Source of the DNA: Certhia americana
Lineage: Eukaryota > Chordata > Aves > Passeriformes > Certhiidae
Length of the DNA: 64,000 nucleotides
Reading direction: 5' to 3'
Assembly (NCBI GenBank): GCA_018697195.1
Contig: CM031857.1
Coordinates: forward strand, 56,784,491-56,848,490
Below are positions 22,447-34,400 of the stretch, piece after piece. The translations under genes and the position numbers were made by a program. The notes beneath the pieces are model-generated. The model was not told the origin of the DNA. It did no database searches and saw only the letters and a program-made list of their open reading frames with translations. Each line of letters starts with the position of its first letter. Position 1 is the stretch's first letter.

Positions 22447-25400
22447 GTAACCCACCCCGGCCCCCGGGTGTCTCGGCACCCGCAGCCTCCCCCGGCTGCC
22501 CCCGATCCGGGCACAGCCCCGGCGCTGCACCGGGCCGTGGGGAAGCCGGCAGGCAGGTCCCACCGTGTGGGCTGCGGTTTGGCCAGGCTGCGCTGCCAGC
22601 CCTGTGTCTCATGCTCGGGAGTGCGGGGATCCGGAGAAGGGCAGCGGGGCTAGCGAAAGGTCTGAAGACTGCGCAGGTCCCATGAGGAGTGGCTGAGGGC
22701 GCTGGGGATGTTTAGCATGGAGGAAAGGAGGCTCAGGGGGGACCTTATCACTCTCTGCAGCTGCCTGAAAGGAGGGTGTAGCCAGGCGGGGGTCGGTCTC
22801 TTCTCCCAGGTAACAACTGACAGGGTAAGAGGACATAGCCTCAAGCTGCGCCAGGGATGATTTAGGTTGGACTTTTACGAAGGATTTCTTCACAGGAGGG
22901 GTGATTAAGTGTTGTCATGGACTTCCCAGGGACATGGTGGAGTTACCATCCCTGGAGGTGTTTAAAGAACGACCACACGTGGCGCTTGGTGCCGTGGTCT
23001 GGCTGACACGGTGGTGTTTGTTCGTAGGTTGGACTCGATGATCTCTGAGATCTGTTCCAAACTGGCATGAGGGGAAAGGGCAGAGTTCAGTCACAGGCTT
23101 GCAGGGACTCTTACTGTGGCTCGTGATAGCTCCTGGTCCCATTGCTTTGGCCACAGTGAAGCGAGGGGCAGCCCTGCAGCTAGTGGCTGTGAGAACCACC
23201 GTGCTCTGCAGAGCGTCTGTCCCTTCTTGCCATGCTTTCTGTTCCTGCATCACATGGCCTCCTCTTTCGGCTGGGGCAGAGCCTCAGTGCTTGTGTCGGG
23301 GGCTGCCACGGTCGGTGCGTGTCTGAGTCCGCCGGCAGCCTGTGGTAATGAGAAAGAGGGTTGAGCTTGAGCCTGCAGAGGGCATGAAGGGCAACCTGAA
23401 CTGTCCTGGAATAACCTCTGGTGACCTTTTGAGACAGGAGGTGCGCCTGTGCAGAGTAGAAGTGGTGACTGGAAAGTGTGACATATGCCTGTGGTAACTG
23501 ACACTTCTCAGGATGAATGCCAAAGGCAACAAAGCTCCTAAGTACAGAGCGAGTGATGAGCAGTGATCTGAAAGTGATTCTGATGGGGGACTACTTGCTC
23601 AAACTCTGAATTACACCCCTTTGTCTCTCCATTTTAATATTTTTTAATCTGTTTATTAGTTGACCAGTTCATTTCTTTGTTTAGTTTCTGAAAAGTTACT
23701 CATAAAGAAGTCTTTGGGGAATTGATAGCCATAAAATTCCTTCAAGAATTTGTGAGTAGAAAAGAGTTTATTTGTGAAAAGTACTATAAAAAGACTAGAG
23801 TTGTTTTGCATCAAACAAATTAGGGTGAAAGAAAACAAGTTATCAATGAAGTGAGTCAAGTAAAACAAACACCTGAAGAAGGTAGCCCAGCATTTTTCAG
23901 CCTTTTGTTGGGATGAATAACTTTAAGAACAAAAAGAAATTTAGCAGTGAAAAATGGTAGCAAATGTGGCATTGCTAAAAATATTTCATCGCTTTTAATG
24001 TGCTGTGGAATGCAGTTGAGTTTAACTCACTTTGTGGCATTTGTAAATACATTCTGTGTATATGTGAATAATGGGAGTATTCCCAGTTACAATTAATGAT
24101 GGTAGGAGTTTTGGTAGAAAGATTTAAGTGTCCAAGCTCTAGAGAATCTTGTAGATAATATTGGGGATATTTGCCCTCCTGACACCTGAGGCATCTTACT
24201 CTTTGTAGTGCTTTCTGTTTTTCTGTGAATTTGGGACCTTGATATTAAGAATACTGGGGACTTTTTTCCTGTTTTGTTTTGTGGGTGTTTTTTAAATTAG
24301 TTTTTAGGATGTTTGCGTGTCCTCTTGCAGACCCTAGCATTTCTTTGAGGATACTGAAGTTACAAAGGATGATCTGAAATATTTTGTGCCATATTTCTGT
24401 GCAGCTGCTGTAATTATGGTCGCTGTTGTAAGCGGTGTTGAGGTTGCATGTCTCTTCCATAAATAAACAAAATGTGTCTTTAAAGGCTGGAAGCTGTTAA
24501 GAGTCAACTAAACAGCAAATTGCTGTGTACACAGTAATTTGGATATGACATCCTTGCCAGGTCGGATTTGCTGTCTGTCCTGGTACCTTTTGAGTGCTAA
24601 GGGAGGAGGTGTTGTCTGATGTGCTGTTACACGTGAAGAAGCCATTCTTCTTAGCTTTTCAGCTCAGTCTTTGCAAAGTGAATGTGGCTTGCTGGTTCAC
24701 TGGGGTCTGTGGAGGGATCGCTAAAGCTGTCAAGTGGTAAAGCTTAAGAGAAGTCTCAAAATGAAAGAGACTGCATGACAAAAGGGTAATGGGAATATCT
24801 AGGAAGGGTTTGGGGTTGCACAACTTAATTAATGAGGGAAGCAATTTATAGTAGCAAATGTTGTAGAAGACTAACTCTCAGAATATTTTTTAATGCAGGT
24901 TTCCTATTTCCTTCTAGAAGAATAAAAAGTATCAAATTTTTGTAGACTGTAGAGTTACTTGAGATGAATTAGTTTAAATGTACTATGAGCTGAATGAAGT
25001 GTAATTCTATGTAACTCAGTTCACTGTTATTTAATTATTTTAATCCATATGTAATATGAATATTTTTTAAAAGCTGACAGAATACACAGTATTAAAGTTG
25101 CTTTAAGGGGTTAAAGGGAACAAATGCTGAATTTGTTGTAAACTGAAGAGCTGCAAAAATAAAACCCATTCTCAGTCAGATAGTACGGGCAAAGGAAGGT
25201 CTCTCATGTGCTTTGCTGCTCAGTGTACATAAAATAACTTATGCTTTGTCACTTGTGTGGACCAAAATATATACTAGCTACAGGCACTGTTTTCTGCAGC
25301 ACTGCCTGTCCAGGTTCACTTCCAATGCTTTCCTTATATGAAATTTTTGGTCAATTCCAGTTCCTAATCAAACTTGTGTTTAAAGCCAAAAAAGATCTCA

Positions 25401-28400
25401 GTAGTACAATACAAGTGTATCTGCTAAATAAAACACCCTCACTTGTAAAAATTGCATCACGCTTCAGAATCCTGTAACTTTCATCAGTGTACAGGATCTA
25501 AATGATTGTGATAAAAATCGATAATCTGAAAGAAGACTATGAATTCGACTGTGTGTTTTTAAATGTTTTTTTTCCCCAGGTTTGTCATTGTCCAGAGACT
25601 AAAGAACTGGTTGATGATGGGTGTAAATGCTTTCTGGCACATTGCCTTTTCCAGTTTTACCTGTGTCATTATCTTTGTTGAAGTTCACATGTTGACAAGC
25701 TGAGTGTGTTTCTGACGACATTTTTTTTTTTGCTGGCAAAACCTATTTATAAAGCGACTTCATTCTTCTTTCTCATGACATTCCTATAGTTGTTCATTGC
25801 CTCTGTAGTTGTACTTAGGGGCCTGCATTGTGGTGACTGAAATGATTCCAGGGTTTTGATTTATGGTGAGTCTCATGTACAGTTGTTGCGTCAGCACAAC
25901 TCAGAAGGCTGCAAATGGAGATGGGAATTTTCAAAGCCAGTTGTCTGAAAGTTTGCAGAGTTATGCCTGGGTTATTTCAAATTATTCTAACCTTTAGAAA
26001 GAAAAGGTTCATGGTAAAAAAACCGCATATTTTATTAGACATGCTGATGTAGGTGGAACAAAGGTCCAGCTTTGTCAGGTCAGCTTCTGTAGGGCTTCAC
26101 TTTTGGTGTATGACTGGATGTCAGTAAATTGTTTCTGAGTGTTAATATTTTCCAGTTGTTTGAAATTTAATTTTTTCTGTTAAACAATTGTTACAGGCCT
26201 GATATGTGTTGATATGTTCTGCAAGTTGTGCCCAGCTTAATGCATAAGATTGAAGTTGTAGCTGCTTGGCATACTCAAGGATTCAGGATAGTTGTAGGCA
26301 ATGCCATAGCTAATTTTAAAGCTGCTTTTTTCGATTTTGGATAACTTTTCAATAAATGTGAAATTTGAAAATAATTTCTGTTGATTTTCAGTTATAGATT
26401 CTTTTTTGTTAAAATACATTTTTGAAATTATACTAGTGTACTTGTTATCTAAGCGCAGTTTAGAATAGATAGTCTGTTTTTTCTCCACTGAGCAAAATGT
26501 ACTTCAGAAATCTTTGTGTGGTTTTAAAACACTCTGAGCTAATTTTTCAGAAAAGTAGCACTGGGTACAGAAGATTTGAAAGGGAGCACTGGTGATGTGG
26601 TGGGCATCTGTTACCGTGTGACTAAGAGGAGCTGGTGGATATCACTTTCTACAGACAGCTAGCAGTAACCTCCCACTCGTGAGCTTTCATGCTCATGGGG
26701 GATTTCAGCCATGCAGACATCAGCTAGAAGGGCAATCTGGCGTTGTGTGTGCACTCTTGGTACTTCCTAGGCTGTGTTGGTAAAAATTTTATAACTCAGG
26801 TGCCAGAGTCAGGGTTAACTCTTCACTTTGTCTGCTGCTTTCAAGTAGGGAAAAGCTGTGATCAGTTCGATAGCAGTTGGCAGCCTGGATCTCAGTGACT
26901 GGAACATGACTGAGTTGCACATCTGGAGGGAGGCTGGGAAGGTGAGCAGCAGAATTAGGATCCTGGACTTGGGGAACTGCAAGCTTTTACTTATTCAGGA
27001 GATTGGTAGGTAGAATAATTTGGATAACAACCATGAAGATGGAAGGCACAGGAGAGCTCAAAAATTTTTAAAGAAAACTTAATGGCAGCTCAGGAATGAA
27101 CCATTAAACAGTAGCAGGAGGCCTGTTTTGAGAAGCAGGGAACTTCTCAATGACTTGAAACAGAAAAGGGGAACATACAAAAGTGCAAGTAAGACAGCAG
27201 GAGTGTAGAAGTGCAATTTAGTATGTAGGGACAAAATCCCTACTGTCTTGCCAGAGTGCGGACATTTAGTCCAGAGGGACCCTGATGAACATGAGAACTG
27301 GGGACCTCGGAAAGCTTAAGAAGATCTGCTAATGGAGTAAAGTGTTGCTGGGAAGGGACTGGCTGAGTAACAGCTTTGGTGAAAAGGCTGTGGGATTGCA
27401 GTGATGTCTGGTTGAATACAGCCGGGGAAGAGATTGGCTGGAGTGGCTGTGGAACATCAGTCCTTGAAGATTTTTGAGATTCCGTCAGACAGCAACATAG
27501 CTCATCAGATCTCATCTTGATAGTAAACTGATGTTGAGGTTCAAGGTGACCAGTGTTTCTGCAGTCTTTTGATATTTGATGAAATGGACAGCTTAACACC
27601 TCATGGTAAATGCATTACAAAGAGGTGTTGTGGAATTTATCAGGTGTGTGTAAAATCATCATGGTAGTCAATTTAAAATGACTTTTTTCCTTATAAGACT
27701 TACCAGACTCCCTACTTCCAGGGTATTGGCCCAAACAAATAATAGCTCTTGCTAAGCAGAGATTTTATGCTTCCTGCATGGCTGAATCATAGAACATGCT
27801 GAGTTGCAAGGAACCGCCAAAGTTCACTGAGTCCAGCTCTTGGCCCTGTGCTGGACACCCCAGGAGTCACACCATGTGCCTAAGAGCATTGTTGAAATGC
27901 TTCTTGAGCTCTGTCAACCTTGGTGCTATGACCACTTCCCTGGCATGCCTCTTCCAGGATTCAACTACCCTCTGGGTGAAAAACCTTTTCCTAATATCCA
28001 GCCTAAATCATCCCTGACACAGCTTCAGGCTATTTCCCCAAGTCTTATCACTGGTCACCAGAGAGCAGAGATCAATGTCAGATAAGATTCCCTGTTCATA
28101 TTGATGATCTTCTACTAATGCAGAAAAATGGATGAAAATGTTGTCTTTCTGGAGTAAATACTAAGATTTTGGTATAATGACACCTTGGACTGTAACCAGT
28201 AAAGATGCTCATTAGCCAGCCCAAAATAGATGATTGGAAAATCTAGTGTTAGCTTCAAACCTGAAAATTAAAAAAATGGAAGGTCTAAAAAGAACGTTGA
28301 ATAGATACCGAGTAATATTAAAATTTTATGTTTGAAGCAATTGTTTTGCTTTTTTAGAGGGAAAGACTTCCTTTTGCCCATAAAACCCCAGAACTTTAGT

Positions 28401-31400
28401 GGATTTTTTTTTTTTTTGCTTAGCTCAGAGATAGGTTTTGTCATGTAAACATTCATCTATTTCAGTCAGCAGCAGCTGTCAGACTGCAGTGTCCTGTTGA
28501 CAGGAGCTGAGCTTCACCTCATTTATGTGTGAAGGCACTGGTGGTCAAGGAACAAACCTAAACCTTGTGCATGCAGGGAATAGATTTCTGTCCCTCATAT
28601 TCATGTGTTTCGGAGGTTTCCAACACTCATATGATGTGCAGAATAGGTAACAGTGTTGCTCAAGTAATGTAATATTTGCAGCCGTAAAGAGGGCCAGTAA
28701 AAGCTGCTATGAAATGTAAAAAAGAACTAAGTTACAGAGCTGCCGGTTTGCTGTTTTTTTTTTTTTTTTCCTTCCCTGAATAGTGTATTTGGAAAAGTTA
28801 AGGAAAAAGAAAAAACCTGGAAAGTATGATTTCTGTTTCTTCAAAATAAGTCAGCTCTTCAAAGATTAGTAAGAGCTGACACTCTTGTCTGTTTATTTAT
28901 GAAAGTGTGCTGGATAAATACCAGTTCAAAGCATAATTTTTTTCCCTTCCTTCATATTAGAATGAAATTAAGACCTGGAAATATACATTGGAATAAAATA
29001 TAGATTTCAGACCTTCCTTTAACAGACGTGGTTTTATTGCATAGAAATTATTATTAGCAGAGCTTAGCACCTTCACAGTTTTAATATGCTGTTGCAGGCT
29101 CTTGAAACCAGATGGATGGTCTGTGTGTAAGTGAATGTGTAATATATTAAGGAGAGTGTGTTAATCTCACCTATTTTTCAGGACTAAAGAGGTCAGAAGG
29201 CAATAAATTCAGCAGCCTAAAAACATAATGTTCCTGAAGCTTCATTGTAGTGTCTTACAAAAACACAGATAATACAGATATGATTTACACATGAGATTGG
29301 AACCATTTGTGTTGTGTACTCAGATACCTAAATACATGTATAGATATCTTCAGGTTGTTTTCTTTTACAGTTGGATTTCTTAATTTCTTCACTTTAAAAT
29401 AACCTTCTCAAATGTATAATTTTATTATTTTCTTAATGTGTTGTTTTACCAGAAAAATGGCAAGTAGAATAAACCTTTCTACTTTATAAGTTCTTAATGT
29501 GTAGTTGATATGCAATCTGTTTGTCTTTATGCGTGATTAGTATAATCTAATGTGTGTTGTTTGTGTTGCAGTAAATAGTTTAAACAGCAGTTGCTTTTTC
29601 TTTTCAGCATACAGGAATAAATAGTAAGGTTAGGGAGTAGTCTCTTCTTGGGAGGTGGAGAGGTGAGGAGGGATGGTTGGTGGGATACTTACTAGCTTTT
29701 AGGATCAGTCAAACCTGCCAAGTGTGCAGTGAGACTGTGTGTTCAGGAAGCCTTCTCGCGGAGATTGTAGCATCACATCATCCACACTGGGTCAGAGCAA
29801 AGGTCCATCAAACCTCCTGTTCCGTATTGGTCAGTAGTGAGTAGAGGATGCCAGGGGAGAATAAAAGCACAGGGTGTTCATGCAGGGGTGCCCTGCCAAG
29901 GTTCCTTCCCAGCCTCCAGCTGCCTCCTCTGCACCTCAGGGGCTTGGAACTTGAGGTGGTGCCTTTCTGTTTAGACTGAGTAGAAGAAACAGGCCGGCTT
30001 GTCTGAAGAGATCTTCCCAGTTAACTGTAAAAAACAGATACAGACTATATTATTATTTCTGTCTAAAATGTAGGTCTAAAGAAGAGAGCATATCATTCAG
30101 TGCTCTGCAATTACTGGGTAGCTGTATGTCCTTGTATGAATTTCTATATTGCTATAGGTGCAATTCACACCTATCTTTTTCAGATGCAGTAGAAAGAGCT
30201 TATGGCATGTTTTCATATCTTTTTTTTCAGAGAGTCTCTTCAGGATCCTGTTACTGGTTTTGATCTTTATGTGCTGCCAATTTTTGACCCCTATTGCATA
30301 GGCTCTCAAAAGACCTCCTGTCTGCCCCGTGAATGGGATGTCCCCTTTTACCTTTTGGATTCTGACTTATGTGACTCTTGTTTCAGCAGCCATGTTCCTT
30401 TGTGTACATTGTTCACTGCTTGTATTCCACTGTTTCCCCAGAAGACTGTGGTATCTAAGATTACTGTTTTCTCTGTGGGATACAAGAAAGCAGAAGCGCA
30501 TCTTCGCTGATTGCCCAAGCTAGCCTGATACAGCCTACAAAGTCTCCATCACAAAATCCTGTGGATATAGCTCTTGTCCACAGTAGTGTGGTAGTAGCTT
30601 GTGGAATGGGCTAAAGTATACTGGCCTGTTCCATAATTTGCCATGTAGCCAAACAATTTGGGATACATATGCTCAAATTATGGGTTTTGCTTAACACCAC
30701 CGTTTTACCAAGCAGGCTGTTATCAGTTCCTTGCCAGCTGGTGAAACACTAGAAAGAGCCTGTCCAGAATGACATCTCTTTTCAAAGGGTTTGGAAATGC
30801 AATGGAAATGGAGTAACCAAACATGAGTTTTTAAATAAGTACAGAAGAAACAAATTGAGATGAGAAAATGCAGCCCAGGTGGAAGTGTGTGATAAGATTA
30901 GTGGGCTAATCCTCCCTGTGCTCATTTAACTAGGAAAATGGACTCTGCTGTCTTGGTCTATTATTGCTTAAGGTTCTATTTAACACTGCTAATATTTTTG
31001 CTTTTTGGACAGATGCAAGCGGGAGGTAGCATTTGTCTCCAGGCAGCAACAAACAATTAAAAACTGAATACCCTGACTGTGTGCTCAGCTCTCACCACGT
31101 CTTACATATAGTTCTCTCCTAGTCCATTTTTCATGAAAGCTTGTTGAGTCCATTGATGTCTGAAATACTTGTGGGATTTTTGAACGTGGTTAGATGTATT
31201 GATCAAGGGTTAGCATGATATGGACTGACATAAATACCACCAAAAGTGGTGCATTTTTCACCTGGACAAAAGTCGTGTTTGTTTTTTTTTTTTTTTTTTA
31301 ATTAAGTATAGGAAATCAACTAAGGCTTTTCAGTACTGTGCTAATAAACTAGGTAATTTGAATTCTATTCTGTAGATAATGTCATCATCCCAATGTACTG

Positions 31401-34400
31401 AAAAAGTTTGACATCTTGTTTTGGCGTCTTGGCCGTACTGGGTTTTGGAAGACTGTGTATGCAAGAAATAGTATTTACTTTTGAGCTGAGGTGATTTCAG
31501 CTAGGAGCTAATTAATCATATACTCTTGTCTCATTGCATGTTGGCTGGGGAATTCTGAGAAAATAAACTGTCACTAATTTCTTAGGGATATGTAAGGCAA
31601 CCTGCTCTTTTTAGAATGTTTAAGTTGTTCCAGGCTGAGCTAATGAGAGAGATGTCAACTTTTGCAGGAAGCAGTTGTCTCCTAGGGTGTTTCCATCAAG
31701 GAATTGGAGGCATTTTCATAGAATCATAGATTAATATAATATCCTGAGCTGGAAGGAACCTACAAGGATCAGCAGCTTCTGGCCCTGCACAGGAATTTGC
31801 CCCAAGAGTCCCACAATGTGCTTGAGAGCATTATCCAAATACTTACTGAGATCTGTCAGACTGTGACTGCTTTCCTGGGGAGCCTGTTCCAGTGCCCAAC
31901 CATACTGTGGGCTGAAGAGCCTTTTCCTAAATCTCCTCTGACACAGCTTCATGCCTTCCTGGTCATCAGAGAGGAGAGATCAATTCTTGCCCTTGCCCAT
32001 CCCCACATGAGGAAGCTGCAGACTGCAATGAGGTCTCCTCTTCTCCAGCCTGAACACACTGAGTGACCTCAGCCACTCTTCATATGGCTTCCCCTCATCC
32101 CATCACTATGGATGGCCCAGATTACAAAGGTGATTTGGCAAAAATGTTGTTGCTCTGCCTCAATCCCTATTAGCTGGTCCCCAGTGACAAAAAGCGAGCT
32201 TGGAACTGCAGTAGAAGAAAGGGAAAGGGTTAGTTAGTAAAATAGTTACTTTCTTAAAATAGAAAATGCTTAGTTAGTAAAATAGTTACTTCTTTTCTTT
32301 AAAATTCAAAGAAATTGGCAAAACACTGGCATAGCCAAAGACTAGATTTTAGTCCCTGCAATGTTTGTGTCTGTTGTTCAGTTACTTTAATGTAAGAGTT
32401 CCCAGAGTCAGGACCAGGGCTCTAAGCTATTGCAGGACTTTCTTTTGAACTGTGTTTGAATGCTTCAGGTTTGAGAGGGCCCAGTACTCTTTGGTGCATT
32501 TGAAATGAAAATTCAGCAAGGGCCAGAAAAGGAGCTAAAGTCCTAAATAGCTGTACAATTCTTACCTTAGCACAGCTCTGTTTGGAACCATTCCACTTCT
32601 GGGCTCTTGCACAATCAAAGAAGGGTGCTTAGTTCTAGCATGGTGAGTGGGAACTGCTTGGTTCTGCTTGCCCTGAGAACTACGGATGAATCCTTTTCTG
32701 CTTTTTTATGGCAGTACTGCTGTTGCCTGTGTCCCACTTTCTGGCAAGCTATTGGAGCACTGTATTGCTCCAACTGTATTGTTGCATAAAATGTGGGAAC
32801 AATCACCAGCTTACTACCTTTTTGCCAACGTGTTAGGAAAGAACGGTTATTTAGACTCCAGAAGAAATGTAAAGACCCATGTGCAAGCATATACATCAGG
32901 CTGTGAATCCCAGTCTCTGCATTCTAGTTGAGCCCTTCAATTTACCAGGAAATCAGCTATAATCCTTTCTTCACTGCTTCCTGTTTGTTACTGTAGGTGA
33001 TTCTACTCTGGCTGTTACAAATCTAGTTTTTTCCCATGAATTGTGTGAGCCATGTCAGAACCTGGGGATTCTCAGTCCTGTGAGATGAGCAGTAACAACA
33101 TCTGGATATGCTGGAAGAGTATTGAGTTTGTGTGCAAAACCAGAGTAATAGCTGACTGAAAGGAGAACTACTACATGTGTGGGAGGAGTTTTAGTTGCCG
33201 CTTTTAATTTGGACAAGCTGCTTCTCCAGCATTTTCCTTTCAAGTTCCACTTGGTCTTCCAAATTGTTTGGCTTCTTTCATAGTGCCAGAGATAGGCAAC
33301 TGTAGATTGGTTCCTCTTAGATGGAATAGGACAAGGGGCAGGTCTACATGAGGATTGTATCCTTGTTGATCTTGTTTGTGGGCTCTGTACTTTCTTCATC
33401 TCACTTCTGGGAAAAGCATAAATACATGAGGTAATTCCGAAACTTGGCCTCAGTTCATGGAAAGGAGGTGTAATTAGTGCTGTGGCAAAACTATACTCCT
33501 GTGCAGTCTTACTCCAGCAATTCTCTCCATCTTCATGCATGCACTACATTGCAATGGAGATGGTGTTCTCTTTAGCAACAGTAATGGGAAAAATGTCATT
33601 TTGCTAGTCATCTTTGTTTCATGGTCTTAATACTTGTGAACTCATTTGTGGAGCCCAAACTCTTGAAAGAAGATAGACTTTGGTGTTCTTACTAGTCCAG
33701 ACCTTATTTTCCTGGGGTTTGGGTGTTGTGCTGTTTTTCAGTGTGAATACTGCTGCATTGGTGCTTGCCCATTTCCATACTGCAAACTAGATTTCACTTT
33801 TGATTTCCATGAGAATGTGCACAGGGCATGTCCTGCAATTTAATTCAAGCCTGTGGTTACAGAAAGATAGATAAGACAGGCAGGTCCTAGTGAAGAGGCC
33901 ATTAAGTAAAACGGACAGATGCTTTAGGTTTGTTGAAACCCAGAGCAAGAAGTGCTTGAGACCACTCAAACTTTGGAAAGGTGCCAAGTTCTGCAGCCAG
34001 GGAGTGCAGGAAGGGCCCACTGGGATATGGGATATGCCATTTTGTACCTCCAACAGCTACTGTTCCAGGCTGCTTGAAAACTCAGGAAAATCATCACCCC
34101 TACAAGTGTTTGTCGCTGATAGCTCTACAGGCAAACATGCTAAAGTTTTAATTTCTGTAAGTCAACAATGATAGCTGGAATTGCATTCTACACTGGGCTT
34201 GATTTCCATAGCTCCCAACAGCTTAAGGTTCTAAGAGCAGCAATGAAAGAAAAAACAGGAAAAAGTAATATTAATTAAATGTAAATTGTCCAGGTACCTG
34301 ATCTACTGGAAAGCAGCAGAGCCTAATTAGTAAACACAAACACATTAGAGGCTGCTTTGTGAACACATAGTCGGCCTCACCACACAGGCCTATATGATGT

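Noticed and set aside
22035..22612. Overlapping minus-strand open frames of 134 and 187 codons across VWA8 exon 1
   Set aside because: They lie in the CpG island, where stops are scarce in all frames. They are rich in Pro, Gly, Ala and Arg with no domain, and lie antisense to a well-supported exon. An antisense noncoding RNA remains possible but unsupported.
30202..30510. 102-codon + frame in intron 1
   Set aside because: No recognisable domain and no flanking splice signals consistent with VWA8; the VWA8 protein is continuous without it.
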